From Candidatus Gastranaerophilales bacterium (GTDB lineage: Bacteria; Cyanobacteriota; Vampirovibrionia; Gastranaerophilales; Gastranaerophilaceae), in the NCBI GenBank assembly GCA_944325865.1, contig CALVBS010000001.1:62001-126000 (forward strand): a stretch of DNA of 64,000 nt. Reading direction: 5' to 3'. Below the pieces are notes generated by a model. It made no database searches, was not told the origin of the DNA, and saw only the letters and a list, made by a program, of their open reading frames with translations. Below are positions 25,881 to 34,834 of the stretch, one piece after another (the stretch's first letter is position 1; every line of letters starts with the position of its first letter). A program made the position numbers and the translations under genes.

Positions 25881-27116
25881 ATGTCTGTTGATGATGCACT
25901 GGTAATGATTTTAGCTGGCGGTGAAGGAAAAAGATTATATCCGTTAACAAAAGATAGAGCAAAACCGGCAGTTCCGTTTGCGGGGAGATATCGCATTATT
26001 GATTTTGTTTTAAATAATTTTATAAATTCGGGATTTTATAAAATAAAAGTGCTTACTCAATATAAATCGGATTCGTTAAATAAACATATTACCAGAGGAT
26101 GGGCCTTATCTCCGTTTTTGAACCAGTATGTGGATCTTGCTCCGGCACAGATGAGAACAGGTGTTGATTGGTATCGTGGTACTGCTGATGCGATTTATCA
26201 GAATATATTTCACATAACGGATGAAGATCCCGATTATGTTTGTATATTTGGCGGAGATCATATTTACAAGATGGATGTTTCTCAGATGCTTGATTTTCAT
26301 AAAGATAAGCAGGCTGATTTATCAATTTCGGCTATTCCTATACCTATAGAGGAAGCATCAGAATTTGGAATTATAGAAGTGGATGATGATTGGAGACTTA
26401 TTAATTTTGTTGAAAAACCTCAGTCAAAACCTAAATCAATTCCGGGAAATCCTGATATGTGTCTTGCTTCAATGGGAAATTATATTTTCAACAAGGATGT
26501 TTTACTAAACGCTCTTGATGAGGATTTTCAAATAAAAAATTCGAGTCATGATTTTGGAAAAAATGTTATTCCAATGCTTTTAAATGAAGGTAAACGAATT
26601 TTTATCTATAACTTTGCAGATAATGAATTTCCGGGTATTACGGATGCAGAAAGAGGTTACTGGAGAGATGTCGGCAGTATTGATGCATACTGGCAGGCTA
26701 ATATGGATTTGTTATATTCAAATCCTGAATTGAATCTTTATTCAAAAGAGTGGCCTATAAGAACTTTTAATTACAACTATCCTCCTGCAAAATTTATCTG
26801 GCAGGAAGGTGACAGAGTTGGTATGGCAACAAATTCTATGGTATCCGAGGGTTGTATTGTCTCAGGCGGCAGCATCTCAAAGTGTGTGTTGTCTCCGGAG
26901 GTGCGTGTAAACAGTTATTCTCAGGTGTATGAGAGTATATTGATGGAAAATGTTGAAGTTGGCCGCTACTCGAGGATTAAGCGTGCTATTATTGATAAGA
27001 ATGTGAAAATCCCTCCGCATACAAGAATCGGTTATAATAAAGACGAAGATCTTAAGCGGGGGTTCCATGTCTCACCTAACGGAGTGACTGTTGTACCTAA
27101 AGGTGCTATACTATAA
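25881..27116 (+). CDS. glgC: Glucose-1-phosphate adenylyltransferase
   Basis: A 411-residue ADP-glucose pyrophosphorylase that makes ADP-glucose for glycogen. N-terminal nucleotidyltransferase: [23 protein letters not shown] (split here as [13 protein letters not shown] and DRAKPAVPF), [11 protein letters not shown], and FVEKPQSKP. The C-terminal left-handed beta-helix begins around residue 310 ([14 protein letters not shown]). A GGGGGA ribosome site and a TATAAT at 25837-25842 lie upstream. No other glycogen gene is present. A hairpin terminator follows. Confidence 0.96.
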   Translation: MSVDDALVMILAGGEGKRLYPLTKDRAKPAVPFAGRYRIIDFVLNNFINSGFYKIKVLTQYKSDSLNKHITRGWALSPFLNQYVDLAPAQMRTGVDWYRGTADAIYQNIFHITDEDPDYVCIFGGDHIYKMDVSQMLDFHKDKQADLSISAIPIPIEEASEFGIIEVDDDWRLINFVEKPQSKPKSIPGNPDMCLASMGNYIFNKDVLLNALDEDFQIKNSSHDFGKNVIPMLLNEGKRIFIYNFADNEFPGITDAERGYWRDVGSIDAYWQANMDLLYSNPELNLYSKEWPIRTFNYNYPPAKFIWQEGDRVGMATNSMVSEGCIVSGGSISKCVLSPEVRVNSYSQVYESILMENVEVGRYSRIKRAIIDKNVKIPPHTRIGYNKDEDLKRGFHVSPNGVTVVPKGAIL

Positions 27117-27138
27117 CTCGTTTTATAGAAATTTTTAG

Positions 27139-27172
27139 CGGATGCAATTTTATCAAGATGCATCCGTTTTTT
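27139..27172 (+). terminator. Hairpin terminator of glgC
   Basis: Perfect stem CGGATGCA (27139-27146) with TGCATCCG (27159-27166), 12-base loop, then TTTTTT. Confidence 0.88.
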
Positions 27173-27301
27173 GTGTATGTTGAAAAATTTTTTATTTGTA
27201 TTACTATATTTTAGGCACTAACATGTGTAAATATTTCTTAAAATAGGTATTAATAAGAGCAATTTTATCCCTTTACATGTTTTATATACTCGGGTAGAAA
27301 T

Positions 27302-27829
27302 ATGGTATCTGTAAGTTCAATAAATAATATTATATCGACTGCTAGTTCGGGCTTGAAAAAACCGAATGTTTTTAAACGTCTTTATAATAAACTACCTAAT
27401 TGGGAAGTTACTTCCGACAAATTGTTGACTCATGTGGAAAATTTTGGTAAAAAATGTACATCTGCCCACCAGAGAGGAATTTTAGGGGCAACTGCCCTTT
27501 TGACACAGCCATTTATAGATGCAAGAAATAAGGATGTTGATGAAAAAACCCGAAAATATTCCGTAGCCAGAACGATTGCAAAAATTATTGCAGGTACTCT
27601 TACCGGTGTAGCTATTCGTTACGGATGTATTAAAGCAATGAACTGGAAACCGTTTTTACCTTCCAGATGGCAATCTTTAACAAAGGATGTTCAAGATCAA
27701 TACAAAAATGCAATGGGTACTATCGTTTCACTCGTTGTAATGCTATTTACAAACTTTCTGATTGATGCCCCTTTGACAAAATTCCTTACAAATGTTATGA
27801 CTCAAAACCAGAAGGGAGATAAAAAATGA
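27302..27829 (+). CDS. Hypothetical membrane protein
   Basis: A 175-residue protein with two or three hydrophobic stretches, near 59-70, 92-112 and 140-158. The helix ending GATALLTQPFIDARN resembles the helix-then-QP element of the paired membrane proteins at 11778 and 13541, a loose likeness only. Its N-terminus is Ser/Asn-rich (MVSVSSINNIISTASS). A TATACT box ends 11 bases before the ATG, so the mRNA leader would be about five bases and lack a ribosome site. It overlaps the next gene by 4 bases (ATGA). Function unknown. Confidence 0.7.
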   Translation: MVSVSSINNIISTASSGLKKPNVFKRLYNKLPNWEVTSDKLLTHVENFGKKCTSAHQRGILGATALLTQPFIDARNKDVDEKTRKYSVARTIAKIIAGTLTGVAIRYGCIKAMNWKPFLPSRWQSLTKDVQDQYKNAMGTIVSLVVMLFTNFLIDAPLTKFLTNVMTQNQKGDKK

Positions 27830-28491
27830 AAACTCCCGAATTCATAACTGACATGCTAAAAAAACTCGCAAACAAAGGAGCTTCGTTTAAAGATACAGTA
27901 TTGAAAAAATACGGTGAACAGCCGGGAACTATGCTTGTTCATACAGGCGTTCTCGGTTGGATATTGTCATCTCTTGCACAAGTTGCTGCTGTTGCTTTTA
28001 ATGATAAAATTCCGGCAGAGCAAAAAGTCTTCTTAATCCCGCAGGAGATTGGCGATGCTGCAACTAATATTTTATCATTTTATATTGTTACCCAGTCAGT
28101 AAAATCTTTAGCCTCAAAACTTGTAACAACCGGAAAATTGAAAAATCCTAAAATTTCTGCTTTTCTTGAAAAGGTTAAAGGAATTGATAAATCAAAAATC
28201 GGAACCTGGGATTTTGATATAACAAAACTTGCAGGTTACAAAACAGGCATTAAGGATGATTTTATAAAATTCAAGAATGGTGTGGATGTTTATGCAAGTC
28301 TTGCCGGTTCTATTGCTTCGTGTAATATAATTACTCCGATTATAAGAAATAAATATGCCTCTGATAAGCAGAAAGATGTACTTGCTCAAATGCAAAAAGA
28401 TAAAATGAAATATTTGCAGGCACCGCGTGGCATTTCTATGAACAAGTATTTGCAAAATGTTTATGCCAAACATTCTGAATTAAAAGTTTAG
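27826..28491 (+). CDS. Hypothetical membrane protein, partner of the preceding gene
   Basis: A 221-residue protein, translationally coupled to the preceding gene. Hydrophobic segments appear near 40-60 (VHTGVLGWILSSLAQVAAVAF), 75-92 and 155-172, separated by basic regions. The C-terminus is charged. No family motif is recognised. Its last 12 bases overlap the tail of the convergent anti-sigma gene. The 4-base overlap suggests the two proteins act together. Confidence 0.7.
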   Translation: MKTPEFITDMLKKLANKGASFKDTVLKKYGEQPGTMLVHTGVLGWILSSLAQVAAVAFNDKIPAEQKVFLIPQEIGDAATNILSFYIVTQSVKSLASKLVTTGKLKNPKISAFLEKVKGIDKSKIGTWDFDITKLAGYKTGIKDDFIKFKNGVDVYASLAGSIASCNIITPIIRNKYASDKQKDVLAQMQKDKMKYLQAPRGISMNKYLQNVYAKHSELKV

Positions 28492-29028
28492 CATATTAAT
28501 GAGGCCGATTACCATTATCATAGTTATAACCATGAATAATCCCGCCAGTTTAAAGAAGGGATTTATTTTTGTATTTTCTTCTTTACTGTTTATTTTTTCA
28601 AGAGTTTTTTTTGAAAAATCATATTTAAGTTCATTTTTTGTGCGGTTAAAAGAAGAGGTTAATAGTTGTTTGAATGCGTAAAATTCTTCCAAATCTTTTC
28701 TTGCAAGTGGATTTGATATTGCTATTTTTTTTATTTTAATATTTTCATTATCTGTCAGTTCATTATCAATATATGCGGAAAGATTTGCCTTAAACCTTTT
28801 ATATTGCTGATTGTCGTATTGTTCAAAGTCCTTATCTTCCTCCGAAATTTTAGTTCGAATTTCGCTGAAGTTTTCAAGTATCCGCCTTAACTTCATGTAT
28901 TTTTCCATACAGTACGGGCAGCTATTCAGGTGTTCCTGAACACATTTGCTTAAGTTTATATCAAGTTTGTTTTCTATATAAAAAGTCAACAAGGTTACTA
29001 CCTGATTACAATTTAGATTATTTTGCAT
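28480..29028 (-). CDS. Anti-sigma factor with zinc-finger (HC2-type) and membrane helix
   Basis: A 182-residue protein. Its N-terminus has a zinc-binding anti-sigma domain: C7, then EHLNSCPYCMEKY with a His followed by CxxC. A second, degenerate copy-like stretch follows (FKANLSAYIDNELTDNENIKI). One membrane helix ends the protein (LAGLFMVITMIMVIGLINML). It lies 11 bases after the ECF sigma gene, so I infer that it holds that sigma at the membrane until a signal arrives. Confidence 0.85.
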   Translation of the reverse strand: MQNNLNCNQVVTLLTFYIENKLDINLSKCVQEHLNSCPYCMEKYMKLRRILENFSEIRTKISEEDKDFEQYDNQQYKRFKANLSAYIDNELTDNENIKIKKIAISNPLARKDLEEFYAFKQLLTSSFNRTKNELKYDFSKKTLEKINSKEENTKINPFFKLAGLFMVITMIMVIGLINMLNF

Positions 29029-29039
29029 AGTTCCCTCCT

Positions 29040-29639
29040 TTATATGTAAGCTTTAAGACCGTTCTGCAGTTTTATTCTGGCACGTGAAATCCTTGATTTT
29101 ACAGTGCCCACACTTGAATTTGTTGCCTGAGCAATTTCTTCGTAACTTAAACCTTGCAATTCTCTTAAAACTATTGCAACACGAAAAGGTTCCGGCAATT
29201 CTTTTATTTCCTTCTTTATAATTTCTTCCATTTCGGCTGTTATGCATTTTTCAGGTGGTTTGCATTTTTTATCGGGAATAATAGATTTTAGAGAAAAGTT
29301 TGTTTCATCATCGGATTCTTCATCAATAGATACGACATCCGGCTTTTTTGAGTTTTTTCTTAACTCATCATAAAAAAGATTTGTTACTATTTGATTTAAC
29401 CAGCTTTTGAAATGTTTTGGATTTTTCAATGATTGTATATTTTTGGCAACACGTAACAAAGCTTCCTGTGTCAAATCCGCTACATTTTCTCTTTTTTTAG
29501 ACAGGTAAGAAAAAGTTGCAAATACATTTTTTTGTTCTCGTTTTATTAATTCTTCCAGAGCTTTAAAATCGTTCTGTTGTGACAAAACGACTAGTTCTTC
29601 CAGAGACATTTTTCTGTATTGCAATTTGTTAGCAGACAT
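29040..29639 (-). CDS. ECF-family RNA polymerase sigma factor
   Basis: A 199-residue extracytoplasmic-function sigma. Region 2 is at about 30-100 (VADLTQEALLRVAKNIQSL, FKSWLNQIVTNLFYDELRK) and region 4 near 145-195 (LPEPFRVAIVLRELQGLSYEEIA, then SVGTVKSRISRAR). An acidic linker joins them. AAGGAG precedes the ATG. Paired with a membrane anti-sigma, it likely serves an envelope stress response. Its targets are not visible. Confidence 0.93.
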   Translation of the reverse strand: MSANKLQYRKMSLEELVVLSQQNDFKALEELIKREQKNVFATFSYLSKKRENVADLTQEALLRVAKNIQSLKNPKHFKSWLNQIVTNLFYDELRKNSKKPDVVSIDEESDDETNFSLKSIIPDKKCKPPEKCITAEMEEIIKKEIKELPEPFRVAIVLRELQGLSYEEIAQATNSSVGTVKSRISRARIKLQNGLKAYI

Positions 29640-29746
29640 ACCGAATCTCCTTACTCAAATGGTAAGGAATTTTTTCGTTAAAATCTTTAAACAAAACTAT
29701 ACATTATATGGACAATATTTTTTATTAACGGAGTTTAATATTTCAA

Positions 29747-30988
29747 TTATTCTGCAGCAATATATCCACGTAAAGCTGTGTATGCTGCAACATAAGGTGA
29801 TGCCAGATAGATAAATCCGTTAACATTTCCCATTCTTCCCTGAAAGTTTCTATTTTGTGTTGCAAGACAAACTTCACCATCTGCAAGTGTTCCAGCATGA
29901 ACCCCTACACAAGGTCCGCAGCCGGGCGGTAATATTGTTGCATTTGCCTCAACAAATATTGTAATTAATCCTTCAGCAAGAGCCTGCAGATAAACATCTT
30001 TTGATGCCGGACAAATTAGCATTCTCACATCAGGATTAATTGTTTTTCCTTTTAGAATTTCCGCAACTACACGTAAATCCTCAATTCTTCCGTTTGTACA
30101 GGTTCCTACAAATACCTGATTAACTTTTATATCCTTTAGTGCGGCTACCGGTTTTGTATTATCAACTGTATGAGGACAAGACACGGTATGTTCAATATCT
30201 TCTGCATTAATACGAATAATTCTTTCATAAACAGCATCACTGTCTGGCTTCAGTGTTCTGAATTTATCTTCCCTGCCTCTTGATTTTAAAAATTCTTTTG
30301 TCTTTTCATCAGCAATAAACAAGCCTGCTTTTGCACCTGCCTCAACAGCCATATTTGCAAGAGTAAATCTCTCGGACATAGACATGTTTTCGATTGTCTC
30401 TCCGCAAAATTCGAGTGCCTTATATGTGGCACCATCAGCACCAATCATTCCTATAAGATGGAGCATTAAATCTTTAGAACAAATTCCTTTTTTGAATTTA
30501 CCGGTAACTTCAATTTTATATGTTGCCGGAACCTTCAACCAGGTTTTACCAAGTGCCATTGCCACAGCAATATCTGTTGATCCCATACCGGTTGCAAAAG
30601 CACCAAGAGCTCCTGATGTACATGTATGAGAATCAGCTCCGACCAGAATTTCGCAAGGGTTTACAAATGTTTCCACAAGCCTCTGGTGACAGACTCCGGC
30701 TCCGACATCTGATAAGACCGCACCATATTCTTTTGAAAATTCTCTCAAAACAGTATGTGTATTTGAAAGCTCTTTTCTTGGACTCGGGGATGCGTGATCA
30801 ATAAAAAGAATACTCCTTTCAGGATTTTTTAGTTTTGGGATTCCCAGCTTTTTAAATTCTTGAACTGTAAGCGGTCCTGTTCCATCCTGAACCGCAGTAA
30901 CATCAACATTTGCAATAACAAGTTCTCCAGCGTGAACTTCTTTACCTGCGTGCTCGGAAATAATTTTTTCTGCTAAAGTTAATCCCAT
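29747..30988 (-). CDS. Aconitase-family dehydratase, LeuC/homoaconitase type
   Basis: A 413-residue iron-sulfur dehydratase large subunit. Hallmarks: ILVGADSHTCTSGALGAFATG, the cluster cysteines in VGTCTNGRIEDL and LPPGCGPCVG, and GRMG near the end. The short length and lack of a swivel domain indicate the two-subunit LeuC2/HacA type, which needs a separate small subunit not found here. The product could be 3-isopropylmalate, homoisocitrate or isocitrate. A homocitrate/citrate-synthase-like gene lies 830 bases away on the same strand. AAGGAG precedes the ATG. Confidence 0.88.
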   Translation of the reverse strand: MGLTLAEKIISEHAGKEVHAGELVIANVDVTAVQDGTGPLTVQEFKKLGIPKLKNPERSILFIDHASPSPRKELSNTHTVLREFSKEYGAVLSDVGAGVCHQRLVETFVNPCEILVGADSHTCTSGALGAFATGMGSTDIAVAMALGKTWLKVPATYKIEVTGKFKKGICSKDLMLHLIGMIGADGATYKALEFCGETIENMSMSERFTLANMAVEAGAKAGLFIADEKTKEFLKSRGREDKFRTLKPDSDAVYERIIRINAEDIEHTVSCPHTVDNTKPVAALKDIKVNQVFVGTCTNGRIEDLRVVAEILKGKTINPDVRMLICPASKDVYLQALAEGLITIFVEANATILPPGCGPCVGVHAGTLADGEVCLATQNRNFQGRMGNVNGFIYLASPYVAAYTALRGYIAAE

Positions 30989-31063
30989 AAATTTTCTCCT
31001 TACTTATTATTTTCTTAATTTTAGCATAAAAATTTATTTTAATAGCAATATGCTGATTTAGAT

Positions 31064-31330
31064 ATGGTTGATGCTGCCATTTATTGTAAAAAAAGATTCG
31101 GTGATGAAAATGGCAGAAAAGTTTTAAATTCAATGGTTGTCAGAGATGAAAAACGTAATCAAGTATTTTTGCAGGAGGCATTTGATTATGTCAAGGAATT
31201 AAATGTGAAGGACTTTAAAAAAGCAATTTATGCTGTAAATGCCGGTTTAAAGCAGAATAAAGACGGAAACCTTATTTTTGACAATCAACGGGCAAATGAA
31301 AATTTATTGACTTATAATACACAGGCATAA
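31064..31330 (+). CDS. Small hypothetical protein
   Basis: An 88-residue, soluble, helical, Lys/Asn-rich frame (GRKVLNSMVVRDEKRNQVF, AIYAVNAGLKQNKDG). No family is recognised and no Shine-Dalgarno precedes the ATG. An in-frame stop lies 21 bases upstream, so it cannot extend far. It is divergent from the LeuC-type gene and tail-to-tail with the YbaK-like gene (8 bases between). It could be a real small gene or a shortened remnant of a larger one. Confidence 0.45.
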   Translation: MVDAAIYCKKRFGDENGRKVLNSMVVRDEKRNQVFLQEAFDYVKELNVKDFKKAIYAVNAGLKQNKDGNLIFDNQRANENLLTYNTQA

Positions 31331-31338
31331 GCTATAGT

Positions 31339-31812
31339 TTATAATGGTATTTTGCATACGTTAACCCATCCTGTAGCATTTGAATACTGTAAAAGTTCTT
31401 CACAATTCAGTTTAATTGCCGAATTCCCGCTGCCGCAGGCCGGATAAACCGTATCAAAACGCTTTAGCGAATCATCCAGATATATATTTACATCACTTCT
31501 TTCTATAGCAAAAGGACAAACCCCTCCTACTGCATGACCGGTAAATTCAATTACCTCATCAGGACTAAGCATCTTTGCTTTAATCCCGAAGAATTGTTTA
31601 AATTTTTTGTTGTCTATTCTTGCATCTCCTGCAGTTACTATTAGTATGGCACCATCAGGAGTTTTAAAAGAAAGAGTTTTTGCAATTCGAGCATCTTCAA
31701 CGTCAAGTGCATGTGCTGCAAGTTCAACAGTTGCACTTGACTCGGATAGTTCTATAATATCTTCATCCCTTTTGAATTTTTTTAAGTATTCGCGTACTTT
31801 TTCGATTGACAT
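31339..31812 (-). CDS. YbaK/ProX-type aminoacyl-tRNA deacylase
   Basis: A 157-residue prolyl-tRNA-editing-domain protein that would hydrolyse mischarged tRNA. Family motifs are AKTLSFKTPDGAILIVTAGD with the conserved Lys at about 45, and FTGHAVGGVCPFA near 92-104. Stand-alone YbaK clears Cys-tRNA(Pro). Exact specificity is not readable. It starts 2 bases after the end of the synthase gene upstream and is probably cotranscribed. Confidence 0.88.
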   Translation of the reverse strand: MSIEKVREYLKKFKRDEDIIELSESSATVELAAHALDVEDARIAKTLSFKTPDGAILIVTAGDARIDNKKFKQFFGIKAKMLSPDEVIEFTGHAVGGVCPFAIERSDVNIYLDDSLKRFDTVYPACGSGNSAIKLNCEELLQYSNATGWVNVCKIPL

Positions 31813-31814
31813 TT

Positions 31815-33125
31815 CTATATAATCCTGTGTGGTTTTGTAAGAAGGTGAGCCTCAACACGCTCTTTGATTGCACCCAGTGGCTCGTAGTATGGTGAAACGG
31901 TCATTATTTTTGCAGCAATATCAGGATAGTAATAAATAAATCTCAATTCACTGGAAGTTAAAGGCTTTTGCGTATGTACGTTTGCATAACGTGCAAGTTC
32001 AAGAATGTTCCGTGCTTCATGCTCATCCTTAAATTCCAGTTCAAGGTTTTCATACACGTTTCTGAATCCTCTAATTCCTCCGTATTCACCTGTTGTAATA
32101 GTTCTGCCCGTTTCAATTATTTCAGGTTCGCCTCTGCCAAGTTCTTCAAAGTCGTATAGTTCGTAGTTTCTCCTGTCTTTTAATGCACCGTCTGCATGAA
32201 TTCCTGATTCGTGTGCAAATGCATTATCCCCGACAGCGGGTTGATTTATCGGAATAGGAACCCCAAAAGCATAAGAGGTATATTTTGCAAGCCTCCATGC
32301 TTTACTTAAATCAATATTTGGATCAATTTCATAATCGTTTTTAAATCCGGCAGATTTCATTATTGCAAGAAGACAGGAAACCAGATCAGCATTTCCAGCT
32401 CGTTCTCCCATACCATTTATTGCTGTATTGATATATGCATCAACTCCGGCATCTACTGCCGCTTTTGCTCCCATCACAGAACATCCGACTGCCATCCCTA
32501 AATCATTATGGTAATGCAATTCAATAGGCATTCCTGTCTCTCTTGCCAGTTTATAGATCCTGTCGTAAGAGGTTTTTGGATCTTCGTAGCCAAGAGTATC
32601 GCAGTATCTGAATCGTTGTGCCCCTGCTTTTTTTGCTTCTTTAGCATATTTTATAAGAAAATCTATATCACTTCTGGAAGCATCTTCAGCATTTACACCT
32701 ATAACTTCAGCTCCGTGAGATACCGCACATTTGATAGCATCAATCGTCATGTTAAGTATATCCTGCGGCGTTTTTTTACCGAGATATTTCCCGTTAATCA
32801 TCTGTTCTGAAGTTGATTGAGAAAGATTGACATTTTTAAGTTTAGGAACATTATTAAATGAAAGTTCAACATCCGATGCTATGGCTCTCATCCACCCGGA
32901 TAACTTTGTAGTTGTAATAACACCTCTTTCTACAAGCTCAAGGTTTCCGTTCAGGTAGTTAATTTCATGTTTTGTTGTAGGAAACCCGAACTCTGACTGG
33001 GTGATTCCCATATCATCAAGCATAAGGTTTATAATGGTTTTTTGCAATTTTGCAAGACCTAATCTTGACGTCTGTACACCATCACGGTTTGTTACATCTA
33101 CAAAATAAATTCTGTGTTTTTTCAT
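31815..33125 (-). CDS. DRE-TIM metallolyase: homocitrate / Re-citrate synthase-type
   Basis: A 436-residue acetyl-CoA-dependent Claisen condensation enzyme. The family N-terminal motif is FVDVTNRDGVQTSR, the metal His pair is in ELHYHNDLGMA, and NGMGERAGN is the active-site loop. HESGIHADG follows near residue 310. It lacks the C-terminal allosteric domain of 2-isopropylmalate synthase but is longer than NifV-type homocitrate synthase. The product may be homocitrate, citrate (Re-type) or isopropylmalate. The LeuC-type gene nearby could process it. AAGGAGC precedes the ATG. Confidence 0.85.
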   Translation of the reverse strand: MKKHRIYFVDVTNRDGVQTSRLGLAKLQKTIINLMLDDMGITQSEFGFPTTKHEINYLNGNLELVERGVITTTKLSGWMRAIASDVELSFNNVPKLKNVNLSQSTSEQMINGKYLGKKTPQDILNMTIDAIKCAVSHGAEVIGVNAEDASRSDIDFLIKYAKEAKKAGAQRFRYCDTLGYEDPKTSYDRIYKLARETGMPIELHYHNDLGMAVGCSVMGAKAAVDAGVDAYINTAINGMGERAGNADLVSCLLAIMKSAGFKNDYEIDPNIDLSKAWRLAKYTSYAFGVPIPINQPAVGDNAFAHESGIHADGALKDRRNYELYDFEELGRGEPEIIETGRTITTGEYGGIRGFRNVYENLELEFKDEHEARNILELARYANVHTQKPLTSSELRFIYYYPDIAAKIMTVSPYYEPLGAIKERVEAHLLTKPHRII

Positions 33126-33241
33126 TTTTGCTCCTTGGTTTGCAAATTCTTGTTGAAAAACTTGCTTTTTTAATTAAAGTTAATTACAATGAATAGTATG
33201 AAACATTTTCGGGCAGATTGTCAAGAATTTAAGATTTAATT

Positions 33242-34834
33242 ATGAGTAACACGAAGCAGCTAGAGAAGAAGATTAATAAAGAGTATAAAACAGGCAATGT
33301 TAAATGTGCTATAGAGTTATGCCAGATAGGACTTCAAGAAGACCCGACAAATGCCGATTTGCATATACGTCTCGGTGATTTGTATTTGGCATGGCATCTT
33401 GATATTTATAATTCATGTCAATATATAGATGAAGCTATTACAGAATATCAAAGAGCAATGGAATCTTATATTGACAGTGCTGACATTTACTATAAAATAG
33501 CTCAGGCTCATTTTTATAAGGGTGATCTTGATAAGGCAATTAATTATCTTGATACTGCTATTGAGAAAAATCCAAAGTTAGCCAGAGCATATTATCTGCT
33601 TGCTGAAACATACACTAAAAAATCAAGATTTATTGAGGCAGGAATTAATGCAAGAAAGTCAATAAAATTTAAACCTCTATCAAATTCCTGTGCACATTTT
33701 TTACTTTCAAATTTGTATAATGTTTCATCTGTAAAATCTTTTAAGAATTGGGTAAAGGCAAGATGGGAATATGTTCTCTCTTTGTTAACGCTTCCTTTTG
33801 ATTCTCAGGCACTTAAAAATGTTGGAAGATTTATTTCTTACATGAAATTTTTCCCGATTCTGGTTAAGGGATTATATCTTGTTAATTCGAAAAAATTTGA
33901 AAAAGCCATCGAATTATACGCAGATGCAATAGAGAAAGCTCCGGGATTTATCCCGTTATACAGTCTTCTCGGCGATATTTACTGCGGAATAGGACGTTAT
34001 GAGGATGCTATTACTGAATATAAAATGGCAATCTGGCTTGATTGTTTAAATATTGAGGCATACAGACATCTTTCGCAGGCATATGAGGAGATAGGAGATT
34101 ACGACAGTGCTGTCGATGTTTATCAGAAATTAATAGAGATTACACCTAATATGCCTGATGTTCATTCAAATCTGGCTAATATATTATTTGTTAAAGGCGA
34201 TATTGACGGAGCTATCTCGCATTTTCAAACTGCCGTGACACTTAATCCTAAGAAACAATGGACAAGTGTTATTAATCAAACACTGGGATTTGTATATCAC
34301 GAATCTAAAAAGGATATTGATGCTGCAATTTCATCTTATCAGAGTGCTTATTTGCAGACGCCTGATGATATAGATATTTACATAAATCTTGGCAGTGCAT
34401 TTTATGATAAGGAAGATTTTAATAATGCATTGCAGGTTTATAGAAATGCCCTTGATTTGGAACCTAAAAATGCTAAAATTCATTGTAATTTAGGATTTCT
34501 ATACTGGGGAAACAGCGAACTTGATGAAGCTATTAAAGAGTATGAGCTTGCAATAGAGTATGATGAAAATTATGACATTGCTTACAATAACCTTGGAGTT
34601 ATTTATCTTGATGATTTAGGAAGAGTGCAAAAGGCCATTGAACTCTTTAAAAAAGCTATTGAATGCAATCCGAATTATGCACTTGCTCATTTTAATCTTG
34701 CACGAGCAATAACAATTACCGGTGATAAAATAGAAGCAGCAAAATTATATCAAATTGCACAGGATGTTAATAAGATTACAAATGAATTAGATCCTCAGGA
34801 AATTATTGATAAAATAAATGCTTTATTTAGTTAG
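33242..34834 (+). CDS. TPR-repeat protein
   Basis: A 530-residue protein composed almost wholly of tetratricopeptide repeats. At least eleven units are legible, for example ADIYYKIAQAHFYKGDLDKA, YSLLGDIYCGIGRYEDAITE, and AYNNLGVIYLDDLGRVQKA. A hydrophobic patch near 195-215 (FFPILVKGLYLV) may be a buried helix. There is no signal peptide or catalytic motif, so it is presumably a cytoplasmic scaffold. TAAGAT lies six bases before the ATG without a Shine-Dalgarno, so it may be leaderless. Its end overlaps the next gene by 8 bases, tail to tail. Confidence 0.9.
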   Translation: MSNTKQLEKKINKEYKTGNVKCAIELCQIGLQEDPTNADLHIRLGDLYLAWHLDIYNSCQYIDEAITEYQRAMESYIDSADIYYKIAQAHFYKGDLDKAINYLDTAIEKNPKLARAYYLLAETYTKKSRFIEAGINARKSIKFKPLSNSCAHFLLSNLYNVSSVKSFKNWVKARWEYVLSLLTLPFDSQALKNVGRFISYMKFFPILVKGLYLVNSKKFEKAIELYADAIEKAPGFIPLYSLLGDIYCGIGRYEDAITEYKMAIWLDCLNIEAYRHLSQAYEEIGDYDSAVDVYQKLIEITPNMPDVHSNLANILFVKGDIDGAISHFQTAVTLNPKKQWTSVINQTLGFVYHESKKDIDAAISSYQSAYLQTPDDIDIYINLGSAFYDKEDFNNALQVYRNALDLEPKNAKIHCNLGFLYWGNSELDEAIKEYELAIEYDENYDIAYNNLGVIYLDDLGRVQKAIELFKKAIECNPNYALAHFNLARAITITGDKIEAAKLYQIAQDVNKITNELDPQEIIDKINALFS

